Part shown: piece after piece, positions 28,901 through 37,466 of the stretch | Numbering within the stretch: position 1 is the stretch's first letter | Layout of the letters: every line of letters starts with the position of its first letter | Source: CBDATG01 sp965200145 | Lineage (GTDB): Bacteria > Chloroflexota > Dehalococcoidia > Lucifugimonadales > Lucifugimonadaceae | Assembly: GCA_965200145.1 (NCBI GenBank) | Contig: CBDATG010000002.1 | Coordinates: 682,001 to 746,000, forward strand | Direction: 5' to 3' | DNA length: 64,000 bases | Made by a program: the position numbers and the translations under genes | Notes under the pieces: generated by a model | Seen by the model: only the letters and a program-made list of their open reading frames with translations | Database searches by the model: none | What the model was told of the DNA's origin: nothing

Positions 28901-29464
28901 ATGGTATTGCGCGCCAGTTACGTGCAACCGCCAAGTGGTGCGATCCGACGAACATTGGTAATCCTGAATTTCTCGCACGTGGCAGACAACATCGAACAAC
29001 GCGTCACCTCTTTCCTAGACCACATCGGTGCGGAGTACGAAGTGGTACGGATCGACCCGGAATATGCAGACACGGCAGAGTTCTGCGAACAGTACAACTA
29101 CCCGATTGAGACATCTGGCAACAGCATCATCGTCGCTTCCAAACGCGGTCCTGCGAAGTTCTGCGCCTGTGTCGTGCGTGCCGACAAGCGGTTGGATGTT
29201 AACCGCAAGGTATGCGAACTGATGGGCGTTAAACGTGCATCATTCGCGAAACCTGAGCAGACGGTAGGGATCACAGGAATGATGATCGGCGGCGTGACTT
29301 GTATTGCACTGCCCGATGAATTGCCCATCTATGTAGATCCTAGCCTGCTGGAGCAACCGTACGTCATCTTGGGTGGCGGCAGTCGGTCGGCGAAGATCAA
29401 GGCTCACCCCAGCGTCTTCGAGCTCATCCCAAACGCACAGGTCGTTGAAGGGCTGACTCTCTGA
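28901..29464 (+). CDS. YbaK/ProX-type aminoacyl-tRNA editing domain protein
   Basis: 187 aa from the ATG at 28901; a TTG at 28955 or a nearby GTG could be the true start since the first 18 residues look non-conserved. The domain shows K-R-G-P-A-K-F-C-A-C-V-V (the K-x-x-K-like catalytic segment), V-G-I-T-G-M-M-I-G-G-V-T (Gly-rich loop), P-I-Y-V-D and the closing Y-V-I-L-G-G-G-S-R-S-A-K-I. Family members hydrolyse mischarged tRNA such as Cys- or Ala-tRNAPro. Confidence 0.88.
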   Translation: MVLRASYVQPPSGAIRRTLVILNFSHVADNIEQRVTSFLDHIGAEYEVVRIDPEYADTAEFCEQYNYPIETSGNSIIVASKRGPAKFCACVVRADKRLDVNRKVCELMGVKRASFAKPEQTVGITGMMIGGVTCIALPDELPIYVDPSLLEQPYVILGGGSRSAKIKAHPSVFELIPNAQVVEGLTL

Positions 29465-29511
29465 TCGACGGTCAACCCCGTGTTGTTGTCGCGCCGTGGC
29501 GACGTGGCATA

Positions 29512-30396
29512 TCAATACTCGGTGCGGCGTTGATACTTGGCCCGGATGTATATCGCCGCGGCATTCATCGACAGCAACATGACCAGCAGGACGATGATCG
29601 CAGCGGCGGCTATTTGGCGGAATTCGTCTTGCGGTTGGGATACCCAAGTAACGATCTGAAGCGGTAATACGGTGAATCTCGAGACCGGTGTAGTCGGCAC
29701 GTAGGTGATGAACACCAGCGAACTCACGACCAGTATCGGTGCCGTCTCGCCAATCGCCCTGGAGAGGGCGAGGATGATGCCCGACATCATTCCGGCCAGG
29801 GCCTGCGGAAGCACGACCATCTTCACCACCTGCCAACGGGTGGCTCCCATCGCATAAGCCGCGTCCCGGTGACTACTCGGAACGGCGCGTATCGCTTCCT
29901 GCGATGCGATGATCACAATCGGCAAGATGAGCAAGGTTAGCGTTAACGCGCCCGCGGCGAGGCTACGAGTACCGCCGAACAGGAACTGCACGAAAACCGC
30001 TAATCCAAGTAATCCGTACACAACCGAAGGCACGCCCGCCAAGTTCGATATGTTGAGCTGAATCAATCGCGTCACCCTGTTGTCGGGCGCGAACTCCTCC
30101 AAATAGACTGCCGTGGCGATGCCAACAGGTATCGTCATGATCGCCGTCATCACCATCACCCAGAACGTCCCAGCGAGCGGTGCTAGCACACCAGCCTTTT
30201 CAACATGGCGCGACGCGTAGCTCGTCAAGAACTGCCAATCGACATATCCGAGGCCGTCCAGCAGCACATCGATCAGAAGTGCCCCCAACGCGATAATGCC
30301 AATCAGCACCGAACCGAAAAACAACGACAGGAAGAAACCGTCGCGGAACTTTCGGTAACGGACCCTAATCGTTGATGTTCGTGAGGATGCTCGCAT
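29512..30396 (-). CDS. pstA: Phosphate ABC transporter permease PstA
   Basis: 294 aa with six transmembrane helices and the permease EAA loop (A-I-R-A-V-P-S-S-H-R-D-A-A-Y-A-M-G-A-T-R) around residue 170. It pairs with PstC to form the membrane channel for high-affinity phosphate uptake. It is the last gene of the pst run: the next gene downstream is a convergent YbaK-like gene, so no pstB ATPase follows here. Confidence 0.95.
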   Translation of the reverse strand: MRASSRTSTIRVRYRKFRDGFFLSLFFGSVLIGIIALGALLIDVLLDGLGYVDWQFLTSYASRHVEKAGVLAPLAGTFWVMVMTAIMTIPVGIATAVYLEEFAPDNRVTRLIQLNISNLAGVPSVVYGLLGLAVFVQFLFGGTRSLAAGALTLTLLILPIVIIASQEAIRAVPSSHRDAAYAMGATRWQVVKMVVLPQALAGMMSGIILALSRAIGETAPILVVSSLVFITYVPTTPVSRFTVLPLQIVTWVSQPQDEFRQIAAAAIIVLLVMLLSMNAAAIYIRAKYQRRTEY

Positions 30397-30435
30397 GTCA
30401 GAATTGTCCAGTCAGTTAGCTTCTCAGGTGTTTCG

Positions 30436-31407
30436 CTACTCGTACCTCTGGCGGAATCGTTGGACGACCCAGCGGCCAAGAATGTTCATCCCTAAGGTCA
30501 TCACGAACAGCAAAAGTCCAACGGCGAAGATCGTGTGGTACTCAATGGTGCCTTGAGGTGTATCACCGAGGGCGACTGAAACGATGAACGCGGTCATCGC
30601 CTGGATGCTCTCAAGCGGGTTGAAAGTTAAGTTCGGCCTGCCACCTGCGGCGAGGTACACAATCATCGTCTCCCCTACCGCTCGCGAAATAGCGAGGATG
30701 AACGACGCCACGATGCCCGACAATGCCGCTGGCACTACAACCTTCGTCGCAACCTCAAAGCGTGTGGCACCGAGCGCGTACGCAGCATCGCGGAGCGACC
30801 GTGGCACGGCCGTCATTGCATCCTCACTCAGCGTCGTCACCATTGGCATGATCATTATGCCCATCACAAGTCCCGCACTCAACGCGTTGAACACTGGCAG
30901 GTTCTCAGTGCCAACTATCGACCTGAGGAACGGCGTGACCAGTAGCAAGGCGAAGTAGCCGTAGACAACCGTCGGGATGCCAGCCAGAACCTCCAACACC
31001 GGCTTCAGCACGCGCCGAACCTTCTCGGGGGCATACTCTGATAGGAATACCGCGGCGCCTATGCCGAGACCCAAAGACACCAACCCTGCTATAGTGGCGA
31101 CCAGTAACGTTCCTGCGACGAGTGGCAACACACCGAAGGACACCGGCTTGTACAGCGGGGCCCACTTGGTGCCGGTTAGGAATTCCCAAATGGGAATCTC
31201 TCGGAAGAAGCCGATGCTCTGCTGCACCAGCACGAACACGATACCGATAGTAGTCAGTATCGAGATGAAGGCGGCGACTCGGAGGATGCCGTGCACGACG
31301 CGTTCTTCAATATGCCGCCGACGGCGGTGCGCCGCAAGACGGCCCGACAAAGCTCGCCTTGCTATGTCTCCGTCCTGACCTTTCACAGAGTCGCCGCCAG
31401 GAATCAT
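30436..31407 (-). CDS. pstC: Phosphate ABC transporter permease PstC
   Basis: 323 aa from the ATG at 31407; the frame continues upstream for 53 codons that look non-coding and contain the pstS-pstC hairpin region, so the internal ATG is chosen. Residues 1-40 are polar and basic, then six helices follow, with the EAA loop M-T-A-V-P-R-S-L-R-D-A-A-Y-A-L-G-A-T-R near residue 200. Lies 39 bp before pstA. Confidence 0.94.
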   Translation of the reverse strand: MIPGGDSVKGQDGDIARRALSGRLAAHRRRRHIEERVVHGILRVAAFISILTTIGIVFVLVQQSIGFFREIPIWEFLTGTKWAPLYKPVSFGVLPLVAGTLLVATIAGLVSLGLGIGAAVFLSEYAPEKVRRVLKPVLEVLAGIPTVVYGYFALLLVTPFLRSIVGTENLPVFNALSAGLVMGIMIMPMVTTLSEDAMTAVPRSLRDAAYALGATRFEVATKVVVPAALSGIVASFILAISRAVGETMIVYLAAGGRPNLTFNPLESIQAMTAFIVSVALGDTPQGTIEYHTIFAVGLLLFVMTLGMNILGRWVVQRFRQRYE

Positions 31408-31575
31408 GTCACTGATCCCGACGGTGGTCGCCGACGCTCTATCTTCAGTTGCCAATGGTCTGGTCTTCGACGCGATGAATCGAATCGCAAGATGAATCGA
31501 ATCGCAACTTGGAATGATAACGGACAGACGGAGATCTTCTCGTCCCTGGCTGAAATCCGCTCTCATATCGAAACC

Positions 31576-31613
31576 TGCAACGGGCTAGCTAGGTGGTATA
31601 CCAGCCCGTTGCA
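31576..31613 (-). terminator. Strong hairpin between pstS and pstC
   Basis: TGCAACGGGCT and AGCCCGTTGCA form an 11-bp perfect stem around a 16-base loop that itself contains GGTATACC. It starts 15 bp beyond the pstS stop. No clear T-run follows on the minus strand, so it is more likely an attenuator or an mRNA stabiliser that lets pstS exceed pstC/pstA than a full terminator. Confidence 0.65.
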
Positions 31614-31627
31614 ACAGACGAATCCTC

Positions 31628-32647
31628 TCACTTCACGTCTGGAATCGGATTGGCAACCAACTCCAAAGCGTCCTCATACATCGCCTGCGGTAGTCCGACA
31701 TAGTCGACGCTCGCGGCGAGCTGAGGACCGTTCTCAAGGAAATAGTTCACGAACGCCTCTACCTCTGGACGTGCCAACTCAGCAATGTTCACATAAATGA
31801 ATAGCGGCCGTGAGAGAGGTGTGTAGCTGCCATCGTTGATCGTCGTCTCCGTCGGCGTCACACAACCGCCACCGGAGTCCACAGAAACTAGCTTCAGCTT
31901 ATCGGTGTTCGCCGCGTAGTAGGCGTAGCCGAAATATCCAAGCGAGTACAAGTCGCCGGCTATTCCCTGCACCAGCACGTTGTCGTCAACGGCCGGGTAG
32001 AAGTCTTGACGGATCAGGCCAGTGTCGCCGACTATCTCTTCCGTGAAGTAGTCAAACGTGCCGGAATCAGCGTCAGGCCCATACAGCACTATCTCCTCAT
32101 TCGGCCACTCACCGCGGACATCCCGCCATGTGGACACGGAGCTCTCAGGCTCCCAGATCATCTTGAGTTCATCGGTCGTGAGGCAGCTCGCGAAGTCGTT
32201 GTCAGGATTAACCATCACAGACAGCCCATCAAAGGCTACGGCGAGCTCAATGAACTCAATGCCGTTCGCCGCTGCCAATTCGCGCTCCGAATCCTTGATC
32301 GGTCGGGACGCGTCAGCTATGACAGTCTCACCCGCCGTGAACTTCTTGAAGCCGCCGCCGGTACCAGAGATGCCTACCGGTATCTGGACGTTCGGATACT
32401 CGATCCTGAAGTCCTCAGCAGCGGCACTAGTGATCGGGTAAACCGTTGAGGAACCGTCAATCAGAATCTCGCCCGTGTAATCACCGGCCAGTTCAGGCGC
32501 ATGTGAAACCGTCCTGGCGGGATCGTCCGGCACCGCCGTCGGGGCATCGCTCTGGCAGGCAATTGTCAACACAAAAGATAGGAGCAACGCCGGCAGTACC
32601 AGCAGCCTCAACCTCGTAGGTCGATTCGGTAAATTCAAGGTCAACAT
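31628..32647 (-). CDS. pstS: Phosphate-binding lipoprotein PstS
   Basis: 339 aa from the ATG at 32647, preceded by AAAGGG. The lipoprotein signal ends V-L-T-I-A-C. Phosphate-contacting motifs are visible: D-G-S-S-T-V-Y-P-I-T near the start, I-S-G-T-G-G-G-F-K-K-F (the T-G-G-G loop), D-A-S-R-P-I and D-A-D-S-G-T-F-D-Y-F. It captures phosphate for PstCA. A direct repeat resembling a Pho box sits upstream and a hairpin downstream. Confidence 0.96.
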   Translation of the reverse strand: MLTLNLPNRPTRLRLLVLPALLLSFVLTIACQSDAPTAVPDDPARTVSHAPELAGDYTGEILIDGSSTVYPITSAAAEDFRIEYPNVQIPVGISGTGGGFKKFTAGETVIADASRPIKDSERELAAANGIEFIELAVAFDGLSVMVNPDNDFASCLTTDELKMIWEPESSVSTWRDVRGEWPNEEIVLYGPDADSGTFDYFTEEIVGDTGLIRQDFYPAVDDNVLVQGIAGDLYSLGYFGYAYYAANTDKLKLVSVDSGGGCVTPTETTINDGSYTPLSRPLFIYVNIAELARPEVEAFVNYFLENGPQLAASVDYVGLPQAMYEDALELVANPIPDVK

Positions 32648-32733
32648 CAGTATCCCTTTCGTCGGTAATCGGTAAACAAAGCGCCCGCTCAACGCGCGGT
32701 CCGCGGACGCACAGAATCGATGTTTGATGACAT

Positions 32734-32751
32734 GCGTTAACCAGCGTTAAC
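32734..32751 (-). promoter_or_regulatory. Candidate Pho box upstream of pstS
   Basis: Two copies of GCGTTAAC (plus-strand reading) at 32734-32741 and 32744-32751, ten bases apart in direct orientation, about 87-104 bp before the pstS start. PhoB-type regulators bind direct repeats spaced by about one helical turn. The lineage-specific consensus is unknown, so this is a proposal. Confidence 0.45.
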
Positions 32752-32804
32752 ACTGGACCGCGTCGAATCTCGCCGAGCTGCTGACGATAGGGATCAGCGA
32801 TTTC

Positions 32805-34181
32805 TCAAGCACTGTCTGAACGCAGAGCTGGCAACGTTATCGTGAATGTTGAACCGACTCCGAGTGTGCTCTCAACCACAATCGTCCCTCCTAGTAGCTC
32901 CGCTAGGTTTTTCACGATCGCCAGGCCTAAACCGAATCCAGGCTCGTCATCCGCATCGGGTTGCGTCCTGAAGAATCGGTCGAAAACATGCGGCAGATGC
33001 TCTGCGTCGATACCTCTCCCCTCATCCTTTACCCAGATTGCAACCGTCGCTCCACGCGGCTCACACCCTATTTCCACGACAAACCCCGTAGTACTGAACT
33101 TGATCGCATTCGTCAGCAGATTAGCAAGCATCCGTTGCAATTTATCTACGTCCGCATTCACCATGAGACCCGAACAAAGTCCATCAATCCTTAGTTCGAT
33201 ACCCCGCTTCTCCGCGACCGGCCGAAGTTCCTCGCATGTCGCGCCAACGATGGCTGCGACATCTGTCGGAACCAGATGCATCGCCATCTGCCCAGTGTCG
33301 AACATCGTGAGATCCAGAAGCTCGTCAACCAATGCACCCATCTTCTTCCCGCTCGCCTGCATCCGTCCCAAGAACTCGTCTTCAACAGCGGACAGCTTCC
33401 CGCCGACTCTCAGAGCATCAACTGTTGACAGCATCACCGTGATCGGCGTTCGCAGCTCATGCGACGCATTGGCGATAAACTCATTCAACGATACAGATAG
33501 CCGGCGTTCTGCCGTCGTATCTCGCACAACCAGCAACGCCCTGCGTCCAGAGGTGTCATCACCATCTACGGGAGCCGCCAAGACATCGAGATGGCGCGTC
33601 GGGTTAAAGAGTGTGCACTCGCTTCGTACTGTGGACCCATCTCGTACGCATTCGCTCGCCGCATCGGACACCTCGATCACATTGACTTTTGAAGTGAGGG
33701 GTGGGGGCTGGTCATCATCATCGGTGCTCGAGCTGAAACCGAACATTGACTGCGCCACAGAGTTGCAGTAGACCAAACCACCTGTCCCGTCAACGACGAG
33801 AATGCCGTCGTCGATCGCGTCCAGTATCGTCTCGTGGTAGCGGCGGTTCGCAGACTCAAGCGCCAGGGAGGCGATTGCGGCTTCCGCAAGTCGATTTATC
33901 GCGTTCGCCAGCCTCGCCTCCTCTGACGCAAGATGCACCCCCACGCGTCGCCCACTGTCAACTCCGCGAACGTCAAGCGTCGATTCAGTCACTGACCGTA
34001 ACCAACGACCGTGAGACTGTGCAACCAGAAGAACACCGACAATTGCGATAGCTACGCCAACCCAGACCGTCCACTCTGCCACGACAACGTACGTCAAGAC
34101 CGATACCGTCAAGGGCAACGCGACTACGATCGCGTAACGCCAACGGAATGGAACGCGATGGAAAGCGTTCACAACCGGCAT
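32805..34181 (-). CDS. phoR: Phosphate-sensing histidine kinase PhoR
   Basis: 458 aa. Two N-terminal transmembrane helices, a PAS-like domain (I-L-D-A-I-D-D-G-I-L-V-V-D-G-T-G), then HisKA with the phospho-acceptor in N-A-S-H-E-L-R-T-P-I-T, and HATPase_c with N-L-L-T-N-A-I-K-F-S, D-E-G-R-G-I-D and G-F-G-L-G-L-A-I-V-K. Adjacency to phoB and pstSCA makes it the PhoR of this strain; the sensor part has no large extracytoplasmic loop, as is usual for PhoR. Confidence 0.92.
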   Translation of the reverse strand: MPVVNAFHRVPFRWRYAIVVALPLTVSVLTYVVVAEWTVWVGVAIAIVGVLLVAQSHGRWLRSVTESTLDVRGVDSGRRVGVHLASEEARLANAINRLAEAAIASLALESANRRYHETILDAIDDGILVVDGTGGLVYCNSVAQSMFGFSSSTDDDDQPPPLTSKVNVIEVSDAASECVRDGSTVRSECTLFNPTRHLDVLAAPVDGDDTSGRRALLVVRDTTAERRLSVSLNEFIANASHELRTPITVMLSTVDALRVGGKLSAVEDEFLGRMQASGKKMGALVDELLDLTMFDTGQMAMHLVPTDVAAIVGATCEELRPVAEKRGIELRIDGLCSGLMVNADVDKLQRMLANLLTNAIKFSTTGFVVEIGCEPRGATVAIWVKDEGRGIDAEHLPHVFDRFFRTQPDADDEPGFGLGLAIVKNLAELLGGTIVVESTLGVGSTFTITLPALRSDSA

Positions 34182-34295
34182 GCACTTGGACCTCGACGCA
34201 ACCGACCGCCGATCGAGCTTTCAGGCGACAGTTGGATGGCGGGACGCATCTCAAAATCTCTCGAAGATGCGGCTATCGTTTGAACGACCCAGGAT

Positions 34296-35033
34296 TTAGG
34301 AGTTGAGTCTGTAACCCGTACCGTGAACCGTGATTATCAACTTCGGGTTGTTGTGATCGTCCTCGATCTTTCGTCGCAACATAGACACGTGCACATCTAC
34401 CGTTCGGGCTCCACCGCCGAAATCATCGCCCCATACATCTGCGAGTATCTGACCGCGAGTCACCGCGCGACCGCGTCTCGATGCTAGGCAGTTCAAGATG
34501 TCCAACTCGCGCGGCCTCAACGCTACGGGCTGATCATCCTTGACCGCTTTACGTTTGACGAAATCAACGTGAAGTTTGCCGACAGTGAGCGTATGGTCAT
34601 TGCTAGCAGGTACTTCGGCTTGGCGCGGTTGAATCATCTCGGCGCGTCGCAGTTGCGATTGGACTCGCGCCATCAGCTCGGACACTTCAAACGGCTTGCG
34701 CACATAGTCGTCAGCACCGCAGTCCAACCCGTCCACGCACTGGTTCACTCCATGACGGGCGGTAAGTATCAGTATCGGCACGGTGTTGCCGTCTTTACGA
34801 AGGGCGCGACACACATCCATACCGTCAAGCACTGGTAGGTTGAGATCGAGGATTATCAGGTCAAGGTCATGTGTGCGCGCAATCTCAAGGCTGGTGGCAC
34901 CGTCTTTGGCAGTCAGAACGTCATAGCCCGCTGCCACAAGGATGTATTCGAGGATTGCTAGTAAGTGACGGTCATCTTCTACCGTCAGGACTTTCTTCCG
35001 ATCGTCTATCAGACTCGTCAGCTGCGTGGTCAT
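34296..35033 (-). CDS. phoB: OmpR-family response regulator PhoB
   Basis: 245 aa from the ATG at 35033 with GAGGG just upstream; a GTG eight codons earlier is possible. Receiver domain with the acidic pair E-D-D, phospho-acceptor Asp in I-I-L-D-L-N-L-P-V-L-D, Thr in L-T-A-R and Lys in V-R-K-P-F. The C-terminal winged helix ends with R-T-V-D-V-H-V-S-M-L-R-R-K-I and G-T-G-Y-R-L. First gene of the phosphate regulon cluster. Confidence 0.92.
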   Translation of the reverse strand: MTTQLTSLIDDRKKVLTVEDDRHLLAILEYILVAAGYDVLTAKDGATSLEIARTHDLDLIILDLNLPVLDGMDVCRALRKDGNTVPILILTARHGVNQCVDGLDCGADDYVRKPFEVSELMARVQSQLRRAEMIQPRQAEVPASNDHTLTVGKLHVDFVKRKAVKDDQPVALRPRELDILNCLASRRGRAVTRGQILADVWGDDFGGGARTVDVHVSMLRRKIEDDHNNPKLIITVHGTGYRLNS

Positions 35034-35189
35034 ATGCCCTCTAACGGTGTGGTCCACAGGTCGGGTTTGTTTGGACGACGGTTGACATCCAAGATCATTC
35101 TATCGCCGAAATAATCCGCAACGTAATCGCACAGCAGACGCCATGGAAATTCGGCGTCAACGTGCCCCCTCCGGCAGACGTGAAAGCGG

Positions 35190-36257
35190 TCAGACGCTCT
35201 CTATTCTGCCCGATTGCGCTGACCGGTAAGCGGCATCAATCAACTCGATCGCCCGCATCCCAGCCCAACCAGGTGCAAAGTTCACATCAGATTTTCCCAG
35301 AATCAGGTCAACGAAGTTCTCTGGCGGACCCCCACCGTAGTACTCGCCAGCGTCCAACGTCAGGTCTTCGATTATGTGTTGCGCGTCGTAGCGTTGCACC
35401 TCGAGACGTGCCCTGTCAATGTCAAGCACCAGGGTTCCCTCCGAACCGAATATGCGGATGTCTAGCTGGAAGTTCTGGTCGTCCGGAAGCGAACCGGCCC
35501 CGGAGAATGAGCCGATAGCTCCACCAACGAATTCGGCGTTGAACGTGTCATACATCTCAACACTGCTGGTTGGTGCGGCAGTCATCGCAGATACTCGGGC
35601 AGCTCTCAATCCAGTCAACCAGAACAACATTCCCGCCGAGTGCGACATCTGAGCCAAAGCGTAGCCACCGCCGGCCACTAACGGGTCTGCCCAAGTGTCA
35701 GGCGCGGGCTCAAACATCACATCTCCCGCGCCTCCGCCGTCCGACAGGAACCTCTTGCCCTCGAGCAAGGACCGGATCGGTGATGCCATGTGACAGAGCG
35801 CAAACTCAATCCTGCCGACGCTCTGAGCATCCATGAGTTCCTTGGCGCGTTGGACAAACGGCTTGTAGTGCCAGCCGTGCGGTATAAGCAGTTGCAAGCC
35901 ACGGCTCTCAGCCTCATCAACCAGCCGACGCGCTTCGGCGGCGTTAGTGGTCAATGGTTTTTCGCACATTACATGCCTGCCCGCCTCTAGCGTTGCGACG
36001 GCGTGTTCAAAATGCAAGGTATGCGGGCTCGAAACGACGATTCCATCCAAGTCGTCGCGTGCAATAACCTCGCGGTAATCTTCCGTGGCATGTTGGAATC
36101 CGAACTGCTCTTTTACCAATTGCAACTCATCACTCCCAAGCCGGCACACGCTCACCATCTCAACATCGTCGCGCGCGGCCAATACCGGCATGTGGTTCGT
36201 CGTCGCCCACCAGCCTGCACCGATGAACCCAAGTCGCGCCTTACGCCCGTCTGACAT
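35190..36257 (-). CDS. Gfo/Idh/MocA-family oxidoreductase
   Basis: 355 aa from the ATG at 36257 with AGGAG upstream; the longer frame lacks family similarity. Rossmann motif G-F-I-G-A-G-W-W-A, then S-S-P-H-T-L-H and the signature M-C-E-K-P-L-T-T-N in place of the common E-K-P motif. The C-terminal half is the substrate-binding alpha/beta domain. These NAD(P)-dependent enzymes act on sugars or inositols; which one is not readable here. Divergent from the phosphatase gene; a TGGATCGATCCA palindrome (36340-36351) lies between them. Confidence 0.92.
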   Translation of the reverse strand: MSDGRKARLGFIGAGWWATTNHMPVLAARDDVEMVSVCRLGSDELQLVKEQFGFQHATEDYREVIARDDLDGIVVSSPHTLHFEHAVATLEAGRHVMCEKPLTTNAAEARRLVDEAESRGLQLLIPHGWHYKPFVQRAKELMDAQSVGRIEFALCHMASPIRSLLEGKRFLSDGGGAGDVMFEPAPDTWADPLVAGGGYALAQMSHSAGMLFWLTGLRAARVSAMTAAPTSSVEMYDTFNAEFVGGAIGSFSGAGSLPDDQNFQLDIRIFGSEGTLVLDIDRARLEVQRYDAQHIIEDLTLDAGEYYGGGPPENFVDLILGKSDVNFAPGWAGMRAIELIDAAYRSAQSGRIESV

Positions 36258-36389
36258 CACTTGATACTCCTGCCTAACTCGTCTATCGAAGCATGGATTG
36301 AATCGTAACGCCTTTATGGCTGTTGCAAAATGGATTCTTTGGATCGATCCATCAAGCCGCCTGGCGCTGCATCGGATGACTAACCGCAC

Positions 36390-36998
36390 ATGAATGAAGT
36401 GAAGCTCTGGCTAATCCGCCACGGGCAGACCGTAGTCGGTGCCGACGGCCTATATCGGCCGCACCACGGCTTGACCGACCTAGGCCGCACGCAGGCCGCA
36501 GAAGTCGCGAAGGCGGTCTCCGCATACCCTATCGAAATCTGTTACACGAGCACACTGCCTAGGGCAATCGAAACCGCCCAGGCATACACCAACGATCGCG
36601 ATGTTGAACTCATCCAGCTCGGTGACTTGGACGAGGTGAATACTGGCGATATCTACTCAGCGCCCAATCGCCTCAAGCGACGCATCATCGGACACGATTT
36701 CGATCTGGACTTTTCCCAGTTTGGAGGTGAGACGACCAATGAGTTCGTTGCGCGCGTCAAGGCAGGTTTCCAAGCGATGCTATGCGATATCGGCACGCGG
36801 AACGTCTCGAACGTTGCGGCATTCCTGCACGGTGGAACAATCAACGCGATACTGGACTTAGTCGCCGGGGCAGATTTCAACTATCGGCGCAGACCGAGGA
36901 TGCCGAACTGCTCCTACACGGTCGTCAAGCTGGGTTCCGACGATGGAACGCCGCACTGGGAACGCTGGGAATGCGACCACTTGACAGTATTGACCTGA
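36390..36998 (+). CDS. Histidine phosphatase family protein
   Basis: 202 aa. L-I-R-H-G-Q-T at residue 8 carries the phospho-accepting His; Y-T-S-T-L-P-R-A-I-E-T-A and the second catalytic His in A-A-F-L-H-G-G-T-I complete the branch-1 (phosphoglycerate mutase-like) site. Substrates in this group range from phosphoglycerate to alpha-ribazole phosphate, so it is left unnamed. Confidence 0.92.
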   Translation: MNEVKLWLIRHGQTVVGADGLYRPHHGLTDLGRTQAAEVAKAVSAYPIEICYTSTLPRAIETAQAYTNDRDVELIQLGDLDEVNTGDIYSAPNRLKRRIIGHDFDLDFSQFGGETTNEFVARVKAGFQAMLCDIGTRNVSNVAAFLHGGTINAILDLVAGADFNYRRRPRMPNCSYTVVKLGSDDGTPHWERWECDHLTVLT

Positions 36999-37068
36999 GC
37001 GGCCACATCCCTAGCTGTCAATTGACGAAATTCGTCCCATCACGGTCGGACCTCTTCGCAAGCGCGCA

Positions 37069-37332
37069 CTAAGCCATGACGAGTCCGGGTTCGCGATTCC
37101 TTGTGCAAACCTCTCGTGCCAACTCGCCGTTACTGCAACCACATTTCTTGCACACGATCTCTGGTCCAACCCGTGACGGCCTGATGATGATGCTCGCGGC
37201 ATCACAGTGGGGACACGCCGCGCCCCGGCTGGACCCGCACATGGTGCAGGAAAAATACGACCCATACGCGTCGTACACAAAGTTCATGAAACCGTGGCCC
37301 GTGCCTTTTTTGCATTCAACCGTTGAGAGCAT
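37069..37332 (-). CDS. Small zinc-ribbon protein
   Basis: 87 aa. The ATG at 37332 has GGAGGA six bases upstream, which settles the start over a longer in-frame reading. Three C-x-x-C knuckles (C-T-M-C, C-P-H-C, C-K-K-C) plus another Cys nearby indicate one or two structural zinc sites. It lies downstream of the ThDP enzyme in the same orientation. No specific family recognised; nucleic-acid binding or an assembly role is a guess. Confidence 0.7.
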   Translation of the reverse strand: MLSTVECKKGTGHGFMNFVYDAYGSYFSCTMCGSSRGAACPHCDAASIIIRPSRVGPEIVCKKCGCSNGELAREVCTRNREPGLVMA

Positions 37333-37421
37333 GCTGGTCCTCCATATCACCGAGAGTCCATGATCGTCCGCGCGCTGACGACGCATCGCGCAAAACCGAT
37401 AGAGTAGCGACGAGTTGATCG

Positions 37422-37439
37422 GCGGATCAACTGATCCGC
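37422..37439 (-). other. Inverted repeat between the ThDP-enzyme and zinc-ribbon genes
   Basis: GCGGATCA and TGATCCGC flank two bases. On the minus strand it follows the stop of the ThDP enzyme by about 30 bp and precedes the zinc-ribbon start by 90 bp. There is no T-run; it could be a weak terminator or an operator. Confidence 0.4.
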
Positions 37440-37466
37440 GCGCGAAGTGTTGGATTTTCGATGTGC

